Assembly: GCA_017420455.1 (NCBI GenBank)
Contig: JAFOJB010000548.1
Location: 1-8,402 of the forward strand
Direction of reading: 5' to 3'
Origin: Blautia sp.
GTDB lineage: Bacteria > Bacillota > Clostridia > Lachnospirales > Lachnospiraceae
DNA length: 8,402 nucleotides
Both the position numbers and the translations under genes were made by a program. How positions within the stretch are numbered: position 1 is the stretch's first letter; each line of letters starts with the position of its first letter. The notes under the pieces were generated by a model that was given only the letters and a program-made list of their open reading frames with translations, was not told where the DNA came from and did no database searches. Shown here in pieces: positions 1 through 6,655 of the stretch.

Positions 1-1913
1 TCCAGATGAGCCTGTACGCTGCCGGCTCCTCTTATCAGGACGGCATCATCGACTATGATCTGTTCTATGAGGAATTCGGGTACCAGTTCTTTACGGCCAG
101 TTTCACGCCGGACAGCTTCGACTGTCTGCGGGACGCTTTTCTGGGCCCATATCACACGGAATCGGATCCGGCGGGGGTACAGAAGGGATGCCTTTCAGGA
201 AGCAGCGAACTGGGAAACAATCATTGTGGAGCGCTGCATAAAAGGATCATCCTTGGCGCGGGAGAAAAAACCAGACTCTTCTTCCTGCTGGGGGAGGGTC
301 CCCATGAGAATGCAGTGCGGATGCGGGAAAAATACGGAAATCCGGAGGCGGTGGATGCGGTTTACCGGGAGATCCGGGCTTACTGGAGAGAAAAACAGGA
401 CAGGCTGAGGATCAGGACGCCGAATGAGGGGATGAATACCCTGATCAATACCTGGACATTGTATCAGGCCGAGATCAATGTGATGTTTTCCCGCTTCGCT
501 TCCTTTATCGAGGTAGGAGGGCGCACAGGGCTGGGATACCGGGATACCGCCCAGGATTCCATGATGGTACAGCATTCCAATCCGGAAAAATGCCGTCAGA
601 GGATCATCGAACTGCTGCGGGGCGAGGTAAAACAGGGATACGGCCTGCATCTTTTCCAGCCGGAGTGGTTTGACCCTTCCCAAAAAGGCAGGAAGCCTTT
701 CAAATCCCCCACTGTCATTCCGGAGCCGGATATGAACCAGATCATACATGGGCTTAAGGATACCTGCTCCGACGACGCTCTGTGGCTCATCGCCTCCATA
801 AACCATTATGTGAAGGAAACCGGGGATTTCTCCTTCCTGCAGGAAAGATATTCCTATGCAGACGGCGGGGAAGGAACGGTCTATGAACACATGACGCGCA
901 TCCTGGATTTCTCCGCGGAACAGGTGGGAAGTCATGGGATCTGCAAGGGACTCAGGGCCGACTGGAACGACTGCCTGAATCTGGGAGGCGGGGAGAGCGC
1001 CATGGTTTCTTTCCTGCATTACTGGGCTTTGCAGGCATTCCTGGAACTGGCCGCATATCTGAAGGACGAGGAGGCCGTGGAAAAGTATTCCGGCATTGCG
1101 AAAAGGGTCAGGGAAGCCTGCGAGAAGGAGCTTTGGGATGAAAACTGGTACATCCGGGGAATCACCGCCGGCGGCAGGAAGATCGGAACCAGCGCGGATG
1201 AAGAGGGACGCATCCACCTGGAATCCAACGCCTGGGCGGTGCTTTCCGGAGCGGCAGACCCACAGCGGGGAAGAAAAGCGATGGACAGTGTCTATGAACA
1301 GCTCTTCACGCCCTATGGGATCATGCTGAACGGGCCGGCCTACACCAGATGTGACGACGAGATCGGATTTGTCACCAGAGTGTATCCGGGGCTCAAGGAG
1401 AACGCTTCGATCTTCAGCCATCCGAATCCCTGGGCCTGGGCAGCGGAGTGTATTCTGGGAAGAGGAGACCGGGCGATGGAATTCTATGACGCTCTGTGCC
1501 CCTACTATCAGAATGACAGGATCGAGGTCCGCAGGGCAGAACCCTATTCCTATTGCCAGTTTATCGCCGGAAAGGCCCACACGGCCTTCGGCAGGGCGCA
1601 TCATCCCTTTATGACCGGGACAGGCGGCTGGGCTTACTATGCCGCGACCCACTATATGCTGGGAATCCAGCCAGGACTGGATTCTCTCGCGATCGACCCC
1701 TGCATTCCGGAAACATGGGATGGTTTTTCTGTAAAAAGAAAATGGCGCGGCGCAGAATTTGATATCACAGTGGAAAACCCGGAGCATATCAGTAAAGGAA
1801 TCCGGGAGCTCTGGATGGATGGCGTTCCTGTGGACGCCATATCTCCTCAGGCAGTTGGAACCACACATTCTGTCCGTGCAGTCATGGGCAGGGGAGGAAG
1901 GAGACAGCAATGA
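1..1913 (+). CDS. GH94 glycoside phosphorylase, N,N'-diacetylchitobiose phosphorylase-like, 5' end cut by window
   Basis: Probable cytoplasmic inverting phosphorylase that cleaves a beta-1,4-linked disaccharide with phosphate, giving an alpha-sugar 1-phosphate plus a free sugar. The reading frame is open from the window edge, and the Met at position 6 aligns inside the family's N-terminal beta-sandwich domain, so roughly 160-170 residues of a usual ~800 are missing upstream. Numbering from that Met: linker helices near 130-165, then an (alpha/alpha)6 barrel. The general-acid motif is ADWNDCLN at 318-325, with Asp322 the likely catalytic acid. RTGLGYRD at 173-180 and FVTRVY at 455-460 match what I remember of Vibrio ChbP around its N-acetyl-sugar subsite. 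His472 in SHPNPWAW and TGTGGW at 537-542 fit the phosphate site. The sequence tracks ChbP nearly throughout and lacks the GIGRGMGFRD-type motif of cellobiose phosphorylases. GH94 assignment is firm; the chitobiose substrate is inferred from memory-based similarity. The stop overlaps the mutase start. Confidence 0.9.
   Translation, partial: QMSLYAAGSSYQDGIIDYDLFYEEFGYQFFTASFTPDSFDCLRDAFLGPYHTESDPAGVQKGCLSGSSELGNNHCGALHKRIILGAGEKTRLFFLLGEGPHENAVRMREKYGNPEAVDAVYREIRAYWREKQDRLRIRTPNEGMNTLINTWTLYQAEINVMFSRFASFIEVGGRTGLGYRDTAQDSMMVQHSNPEKCRQRIIELLRGEVKQGYGLHLFQPEWFDPSQKGRKPFKSPTVIPEPDMNQIIHGLKDTCSDDALWLIASINHYVKETGDFSFLQERYSYADGGEGTVYEHMTRILDFSAEQVGSHGICKGLRADWNDCLNLGGGESAMVSFLHYWALQAFLELAAYLKDEEAVEKYSGIAKRVREACEKELWDENWYIRGITAGGRKIGTSADEEGRIHLESNAWAVLSGAADPQRGRKAMDSVYEQLFTPYGIMLNGPAYTRCDDEIGFVTRVYPGLKENASIFSHPNPWAWAAECILGRGDRAMEFYDALCPYYQNDRIEVRRAEPYSYCQFIAGKAHTAFGRAHHPFMTGTGGWAYYAATHYMLGIQPGLDSLAIDPCIPETWDGFSVKRKWRGAEFDITVENPEHISKGIRELWMDGVPVDAISPQAVGTTHSVRAVMGRGGRRQQ
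1898..1903 (+). promoter_or_regulatory. Ribosome binding site of the mutase, inside the phosphorylase 3' end
   Basis: AAGGAG lies 6 bases before the ATG at 1910, within a longer purine run from 1891. The phosphorylase stop (1911-1913) overlaps the start codon as ATGA, the classic arrangement for translational coupling, so the two enzymes are probably made in linked amounts. The same purine run is translated as the last residues of the phosphorylase. Confidence 0.8.
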
Positions 1914-3337
1914 TCAGGTTCGGGACAGGCGGCTGGAGAGCCGTTATCGGAGATGAATTTACGAAGCAGAATATTCAGAAGCTGGCGAAAGCGCTTGCCA
2001 TGAAGATGGAGGACGAAGGGGTGGATGCAGAGGGACTCTGCATCGGCTATGACAGGCGCTTTCTCTCGAAGGAGGCTCTCATGTGGGCCTGTGAGGTATT
2101 CGCGGCAGAAGGGATCAGGGTGTGGTTTGTGAACCGCTCCTCACCGACGCCGCTGGTCATGTATTATGTGATGGCGCACGATCTTCCCTACGGCATGATG
2201 GTGACGGCGAGTCACAACCCTGCGGTCTATAATGGCTTCAAGGTCTTTACCAGAGGGGGAAAGGATGCCGACGAGGACCAGACCAGGGAAATCGAGCGTT
2301 ACCTGGAGCTTCTGGAGGAAAAACTGGAAAACGGGGGAAAGATAGAGACAATTCCCTACGAACAGGCAAAAAAGGAAAACCTGGTCGTGGAGTTCAATCC
2401 GATCAACGAATACATCGACAACATTCTGGAGCAGATCGATATGGACAGGATCAAGGAGAAGAACCTCCGGGTAGCGCTGGACCCCATGTACGGCGTGAGC
2501 CAGACCTCCTTAAGGACCATCCTGTGCATTGCCAGATGCGAGGTGGAGGTCATCCACGACCGGCATGACACCCTGTTCGGAGGAAAGCTGCCGGCTCCCA
2601 ACGAACGGACTCTGAGAACACTCCAGAATTATGTGCTGGACCGGTCCTGCGACATCGGAATCGCCACCGACGGAGACGCGGACCGGATCGGTGTGATCGA
2701 CGATCAGGGAAGGTTTCTGCATCCCAATGAAATACTGGTCCTTCTCTACTATTATCTTCTGAAATATAAAAAGTGGTCCGGACCGGTGGTCCGAAATGTG
2801 GCGACCACCCATATGCTGGACAGGGTGGCAGAGAAATTCTCCCAGACCTGCTTTGAGGTTCCGGTAGGCTTCAAGCACATCTCCGCCAAAATGGCGGAGA
2901 CAGGCGCCATCATCGGCGGAGAGTCCTCCGGAGGTCTGACAGTGAAGGGGCATATCAACGGGAAGGACGGCGTCTATGCGGCAGCCCTGCTGGTGGAGAT
3001 GATCTCTGTCACCTCCATGAAGCTTTCACAGCTGATGGAAAAGGTACGGGAAGAATTCGGGGAGTTCCATATGGAGGAGCGGGACTACCGCTTTACGCCG
3101 GAGAAAAAAGAGGAAATCCGGAAAATCCTTCTGGAGGACAGAATCCTTCCCTCCCTTCCCATACCGGTACAGAAGGTCTCCTACCTGGACGGCTGCAAGC
3201 TGTATTTTGAAGGCGGCGGATGGATCATCTGCCGTTTCTCGGGCACAGAGCCTCTGCTCAGGATCTTCTGCGAGATGGATACCCCGGAAAAGGCACAGGA
3301 GCTGACAGAACGTTTCGCCGGCTTCCTTGGTCTCTGA
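1910..3337 (+). CDS. Alpha-D-phosphohexomutase (phosphoglucomutase/phosphomannomutase family)
   Basis: A 475-residue cytoplasmic mutase that moves phosphate between C1 and C6 of a hexose phosphate. All four family signatures are present. FGTGGWR starts at residue 4. The phospho-serine loop TASHNP has Ser101 as the phosphorylated residue. The Mg2+ loop DGDADR is at 254-259, the sugar-binding loop GGESSGG at 336-342, and the phosphate-binding RFSGTEPLLR at 442-451. Length is normal for the bacterial family. It is translationally coupled to the GH94 phosphorylase, so its likely substrate is that enzyme's sugar 1-phosphate: GlcNAc-1-P to GlcNAc-6-P if the phosphorylase acts on chitobiose, or glucose-1-P to glucose-6-P if it acts on a glucoside. 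The sugar loop is not the GEMSGH of PMM/PGM nor the GGEQSGH typical of GlmM, so sequence alone does not fix the substrate. Family certain, substrate open. Confidence 0.93.
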   Translation: MIRFGTGGWRAVIGDEFTKQNIQKLAKALAMKMEDEGVDAEGLCIGYDRRFLSKEALMWACEVFAAEGIRVWFVNRSSPTPLVMYYVMAHDLPYGMMVTASHNPAVYNGFKVFTRGGKDADEDQTREIERYLELLEEKLENGGKIETIPYEQAKKENLVVEFNPINEYIDNILEQIDMDRIKEKNLRVALDPMYGVSQTSLRTILCIARCEVEVIHDRHDTLFGGKLPAPNERTLRTLQNYVLDRSCDIGIATDGDADRIGVIDDQGRFLHPNEILVLLYYYLLKYKKWSGPVVRNVATTHMLDRVAEKFSQTCFEVPVGFKHISAKMAETGAIIGGESSGGLTVKGHINGKDGVYAAALLVEMISVTSMKLSQLMEKVREEFGEFHMEERDYRFTPEKKEEIRKILLEDRILPSLPIPVQKVSYLDGCKLYFEGGGWIICRFSGTEPLLRIFCEMDTPEKAQELTERFAGFLGL

Positions 3338-3381
3338 TCGTTACATTGCCCGGCCGGTGCCACCGCACCCGGGAACGCGCT

Positions 3382-3406
3382 ATTCCGTTGTCCGGAATTG
3401 CTTTTT
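3382..3406 (+). terminator. Weak hairpin with T-run between mutase and kinase genes
   Basis: ATTCCG (3382-3387) and CGGAAT (3393-3398) form a perfect 6-bp stem around a 5-base loop, followed after three bases by five Ts (3402-3406). It lies in the 88-base gap before the kinase ribosome binding site. The stem is short and only half G+C, so at best it is a leaky terminator or processing site that lowers readthrough into the kinase gene. It may be chance. Confidence 0.25.
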
Positions 3407-3411
3407 CAGAA

Positions 3412-3419
3412 AGGGAGGG
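3412..3419 (+). promoter_or_regulatory. Ribosome binding site that fixes the kinase start
   Basis: AGGGAGGG ends 6 bases before the ATG at 3426. This supports 3426 over the in-frame upstream ATG at 3327, which has no good site, overlaps the mutase end, and would add 33 residues of non-membrane, non-conserved sequence before the first membrane segment. Confidence 0.8.
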
Positions 3420-3425
3420 CGGCTC

Positions 3426-5255
3426 ATGAAATATTTATCTTCACTCAGATGGAAGCTGGCAGGGGCGATCCTTTTGTTCTGGGTGCTTCCCTTTATCCTT
3501 CTGGTCAGTATGGCGGGCAATTATCTGGCGGAACGGAAAAAGAAGGAGGACCTTTCCGGGCTGGAGACATTTCTGCAGACAGAAAGCCAGATCTGTATCG
3601 AGAGGATCGACGGGGCTATCGCGGATTCCCGTATGGCGACCTACGACAGAACTCTCTATGGAGCCTACCAGAACTACAGAAAGGGTGCCGGCAGCTATAC
3701 GGCCCTTTATAATACCGGAAGCCTTTTCCTTGGCACACAGTACGGAAAGAAAAAGGAAATGTCCCTCACGGTACTGATGCTGACGGAGAATCCCTATGAA
3801 CACAAGATGACCAGCTACAACTCCGCGGCAGGCGGCAGCTACCGGTCTCTGGAGGTGTTCTGGAATAAGGACTGTAAAGGAATCCTGCAGGCTGCAGAAG
3901 AGCTTGGAACCTCCATCGGCCTGTATCTGGAGGAGGACCGGCTGTATCTGTTCCGGAATCTGCTGGATACAGGGTACCATCCCTGGGGAATCCTGGTACA
4001 CCGTCTGAATACAGGGTTCTGCTTCGAGCCGCTGTTGAAAACCTTTCAGGAGGGGGTGCTGCTGTGCGTGAACCTGGGAGGGAAGGAAATCCTCCGCCAG
4101 GGAGAAGCGTCTGCCTGGGAGGACTGCCCGCCTGTGAAAGAAAAAGAAAACCGGTTTCTGGAAACCGGGGAAAGCCGTATTTTTGCCGGGAGAAGGATCA
4201 AAGGCAGGGACTTTGTCCTGGAGACTTTTCTTTCTGTGGATACAGGCCTTGTTTTTGATCCCTATTATTCCTACCGCTACATCCTGGCAATAGGAACGGC
4301 CTTCCTGATCCCGGCATCGTTTCTGTTTCTGTGGCTTTCCAGACGGTTCCTGACAGTGCCCATAGAACAGATGGTGGATGCCGCGCACAGGATCGAAGGC
4401 GGAGAGCTGGGCTATGAGTTCTGCGAGGATATGAAAAGCCGGGAGCTGAATTATCTGCGGGACTCCATGAACGAGATGTCCCGGACCCTGCAGCACCAGT
4501 TCCGGCATATCTACAAAGAAGAGCTGGCACTCCGGGACGCCAGGATCAAGGCGCTTCAGTCAAACATCAATCCCCATTTCATGAACAATACCCTGGAGAT
4601 CATCAACTGGGAAGCCAGGCTTGGCGGGAACGAAAAGGTTTCCAGGATGATCGAAGCCCTGGCTACCCTGATGAACGCCGCGACAGACAGAAACAAAAGG
4701 CCTCTGGTTCCTTTTTCGGAAGAGATGGTCTATGTAAATGCCTATCTGTATATCATGTATGAGAGACTCGGCAAACGGCTGTCGGTAAAGAAGGAGCTTC
4801 CGGAGGAAACCATGGGATGGATGGTTCCCCGCCTCATCCTGCAGCCGATCATCGAAAACGCCGTGCAGCACGGCGTGGGGCCGAAGAGCGGCGGGGAGAT
4901 CATTCTTCGCAGCTATATCCGGGAGGAAAAATACCTGATCCTTGAAATCGAAAACGATGGAAGGATGGAAAAAGAAGACATGGAGAAGGTGCAGAAGCTT
5001 CTTTCAAAGGATTATGAGATCAGCGTGGAGAATTCCATGAATATCGGGATCGCCAACGTGAACCAGCGTCTGAAGATCCTGTACGGCGATCCCTGCGGCC
5101 TCAGTGTCCTTCCGGAGAAGGACCACGTTATTTCCCGTCTCTGCATCGGAAGAGAGGAGTCAGCTGAAGTCAGGCCTGCAAATGGTGAATTCGGACAAGA
5201 AAATACAAGAAATGGCAGAACGGGTTATTCATATTTCCGGCAGAACCTCTTATAG
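3426..5255 (+). CDS. YesM/LytS-type membrane sensor histidine kinase
   Basis: A 609-residue sensor kinase, probably sensing a sugar ligand outside the cell or through the nearby binding protein. One membrane segment is at about 11-31 and a variable extracytoplasmic domain at about 35-283. A second membrane segment at about 284-305 leads into a HAMP linker at about 305-360. The His_kinase domain follows with INPHFMNNTLE (phospho-acceptor His384), then an HATPase_c domain with the N box PIIENAVQHG (474-483), ENDG (509-512) and GIANVNQRL (541-549). This is the standard YesM architecture, normally paired with a YesN-type AraC response regulator directly next to it; none is intact here. The catalytic core ends near residue 577. 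The last ~30 residues, rich in Gly, Arg and Asn, look like read-through into other sequence, possibly a regulator remnant in another frame. The kinase sits between the catabolic and transport genes. Confidence 0.92.
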   Translation: MKYLSSLRWKLAGAILLFWVLPFILLVSMAGNYLAERKKKEDLSGLETFLQTESQICIERIDGAIADSRMATYDRTLYGAYQNYRKGAGSYTALYNTGSLFLGTQYGKKKEMSLTVLMLTENPYEHKMTSYNSAAGGSYRSLEVFWNKDCKGILQAAEELGTSIGLYLEEDRLYLFRNLLDTGYHPWGILVHRLNTGFCFEPLLKTFQEGVLLCVNLGGKEILRQGEASAWEDCPPVKEKENRFLETGESRIFAGRRIKGRDFVLETFLSVDTGLVFDPYYSYRYILAIGTAFLIPASFLFLWLSRRFLTVPIEQMVDAAHRIEGGELGYEFCEDMKSRELNYLRDSMNEMSRTLQHQFRHIYKEELALRDARIKALQSNINPHFMNNTLEIINWEARLGGNEKVSRMIEALATLMNAATDRNKRPLVPFSEEMVYVNAYLYIMYERLGKRLSVKKELPEETMGWMVPRLILQPIIENAVQHGVGPKSGGEIILRSYIREEKYLILEIENDGRMEKEDMEKVQKLLSKDYEISVENSMNIGIANVNQRLKILYGDPCGLSVLPEKDHVISRLCIGREESAEVRPANGEFGQENTRNGRTGYSYFRQNLL

Positions 5256-5290
5256 TATAGGAAGAACATGGCAAAAGCAGACAGCGAAGC
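5161..5290 (+). pseudogene. Possible remnant of an AraC/YesN-type response regulator C-terminus
   Basis: In the frame one base on from the kinase frame, codons from 5161 read QLKSGLQMVNSDKKIQEMAERV. This resembles the start of the second helix-turn-helix of AraC-family proteins (pattern L-x(n)-S/T-D-x-K-I-x-E-I-A-x-x-V-G-Y). Just past it the kinase frame reads TGYSYFRQ (5220-5243), like the GYS...YF continuation. The first frame then gives TSYSIGRTWQKQTAKP, like SYFxRxFKKxTGxxP. Such a frame-split match is what a decayed gene would leave if most of a regulator had been deleted between the kinase end and its own end. The alignment is by eye and short, and a natural kinase tail with chance resemblance is the alternative. 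Confidence 0.4.
5228..5256 (+). promoter_or_regulatory. Candidate sigma-A promoter for the transporter genes
   Basis: TTCATA (5228-5233, 4 of 6 to TTGACA) and TATAGT (5251-5256, 5 of 6 to TATAAT) are separated by 17 bases. Transcription would begin near 5263 and give a leader of about 70 bases before the binding-protein gene. A separate promoter here would suit the high level at which binding proteins are usually needed, but the -35 is weak and the genes could simply be read through from upstream. Confidence 0.35.
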
Positions 5291-5317
5291 CATGGACAGG
5301 ATCTATGTTAAAGAAAT

Positions 5318-5323
5318 GGAGGT
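5318..5323 (+). promoter_or_regulatory. Ribosome binding site that fixes the binding-protein start
   Basis: GGAGGT lies 7 bases before the ATG at 5331. It selects that start over the in-frame ATG at 5268, which would place 21 charged residues ahead of an otherwise textbook signal peptide. Confidence 0.85.
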
Positions 5324-5330
5324 ATCTCAA

Positions 5331-6650
5331 ATGAAAAGAAGAATGTTTTCTGTTCTTGTCTGTACCACAATGCTGGCCTCTCTTTTTGGCGCGGCGGCAG
5401 TGAAGGCGGAAGGTGTTGAACTGAATGTAGTCACCACATTTGCGGGTGAGGATTCCAACGCAAAGAATTACCAGGCCGGCCTTGCCGGATGGGAGGAGGA
5501 GACCGGGAATACGGTGAACGACAACTCCGCCACCTCCGATGAAACCTTTAAGACGACTGTCGTTTCGGATTTTGAAATGGACGCAGAGCCGGATGTGCTG
5601 TTCTTCTTTACCGGCGCGGACGCCAATTCCTTCATCGAGGCCGGAAAGGTGCTTTCGATCGAAGACATCCGGGCGGAATATCCGGATTACGCAGCCAATA
5701 TCGACGACGGAAAGCTGCCCGTGTCCATCGTGGACGGAAAGGCTTATGCCGTTCCCACCAACGGATACTGGGAAGCAATGTTTGTAAATACCAAAGTTCT
5801 CGCGGAAGCAGGCGTGGAAATGCCCGGGGCGGATTACAGCTGGGACCAGTTCCTGGCAGACTGTGAAAAGATCAAAGAAGCAGGCTTTGCTCCTGTAGCC
5901 GCGGCTCTTGGCAATATTCCCCATTACTGGTGGGAATACGCTATCTTTAACAACGAAGAAACCCTTGCCGCACATACCGTGATCCCGGCTGCAGATGCCG
6001 CAGATGCATGGGTGGCAGGTATGGAAGATATCAAGGCCATGTATGAGGCCGGCTGCTTCCCGGAGAATACCCTTTCCGCCACAGACGACGAGACCTTCCA
6101 GCTGTTCGTGCAGGACAAGGCTGCCTTCCTTCTGGATGGTTCCTGGAAAGTGGGCGGGATTGTCGGCGCATGCCAGTCCGACCCGGATGATATCTCCACC
6201 CTGGATACCGAAGCTCTTGATAAATTTGATGTGACATTTGTTCCCTCCAGGGGCAGGGCAAGGAAGGCATCCGACCTGATCGGCGGCTTCTCCATGGGAT
6301 ATTATATCACCGCAAAGGCCTGGGAGGATCCGGAGAAGAAGGAGGCAGCAGTTTCCTTCGTAAACTACATGACCAGCGATGACATGATCGTGAAATTTGC
6401 CCAGCATTCCGCCAACCCGCTGAAGGAAGCTCCCGAGGTGGATGCAGACGCACTGAACGGTCTTCAGGTAAAGGCGATCGATTTCGCGACGCAGGTTACC
6501 TCCTACACCGGCGCCGTACAGGATATCTTCCAGGGCGAGTGCCGCGTACCGACCTTCGACGGAATGCCTTCCATCGTAACAGGCGATGTGGCGGCAGCAG
6601 ACGCTGTAGCAGAAGGCTTTGCCATCTACGCGGAATCACAGGCTGAATAA
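5331..6650 (+). CDS. Extracellular solute-binding protein of a CUT1 sugar ABC transporter
   Basis: A 439-residue family 1 sugar-binding protein, exported and expected to deliver a mono- or oligosaccharide to the two permeases downstream. Residues 1-26 form a signal peptide: basic MKRR, a hydrophobic stretch, then a VKA/EG signal peptidase I site. The mature part begins with ELNVVTTFAGED, a typical first strand of this fold, and carries the aromatic-rich segment PHYWWEYA and the late GGFSMGYYIT strand usual for the family. There is no lipobox: the only Cys in the leader, Cys11, lies in mid-hydrophobic core after VLV. This is uncommon for a Gram-positive binding protein, which is normally a lipoprotein. 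The stop is 5 bases before the first permease. By context the ligand is the substrate of the GH94 enzyme; sequence alone does not show it. Confidence 0.9.
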   Translation: MKRRMFSVLVCTTMLASLFGAAAVKAEGVELNVVTTFAGEDSNAKNYQAGLAGWEEETGNTVNDNSATSDETFKTTVVSDFEMDAEPDVLFFFTGADANSFIEAGKVLSIEDIRAEYPDYAANIDDGKLPVSIVDGKAYAVPTNGYWEAMFVNTKVLAEAGVEMPGADYSWDQFLADCEKIKEAGFAPVAAALGNIPHYWWEYAIFNNEETLAAHTVIPAADAADAWVAGMEDIKAMYEAGCFPENTLSATDDETFQLFVQDKAAFLLDGSWKVGGIVGACQSDPDDISTLDTEALDKFDVTFVPSRGRARKASDLIGGFSMGYYITAKAWEDPEKKEAAVSFVNYMTSDDMIVKFAQHSANPLKEAPEVDADALNGLQVKAIDFATQVTSYTGAVQDIFQGECRVPTFDGMPSIVTGDVAAADAVAEGFAIYAESQAE

Positions 6651-6655
6651 CCTGA

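Noticed and set aside
195..1910. A long open frame of 571 codons on the minus strand, opposite the phosphorylase.
   Set aside because: It mirrors the codon pattern of a strongly conserved plus-strand gene, has no recognisable domain, and a frame this long is expected from the base composition.
2880..2900. Perfect 8-bp inverted repeat with a 5-base loop (TCTCCGCC / GGCGGAGA) inside the mutase gene.
   Set aside because: It encodes conserved mutase residues (ISAKMAET), has no T-run and no start nearby; most likely a codon coincidence.
3338..3425. Checked the 88-base gap before the kinase gene for a riboswitch or small gene.
   Set aside because: Too short for a known riboswitch, only a weak hairpin and the ribosome binding site are visible, and no credible small reading frame ends there.
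4858..4876. A 19-base palindrome centred on A4867 in the kinase gene, resembling an operator.
   Set aside because: It encodes the invariant N box (NAVQHGV) of the ATPase domain and lies deep in a coding region; conserved protein sequence explains it.
5986..6010. Short tandem repeat (GCAGATGC units) in the binding-protein gene.
   Set aside because: Only about two copies, in frame, encoding an Ala-Asp helix segment; no sign of an expandable repeat.
5250..6407. A 385-codon open frame on the minus strand opposite the binding protein, and similar ones at 3441-4508 and 6626-7597.
   Set aside because: The translations are rich in His, Cys, Gly and Pro with no family features, and each lies opposite a clearly recognised gene; they are antisense shadows.
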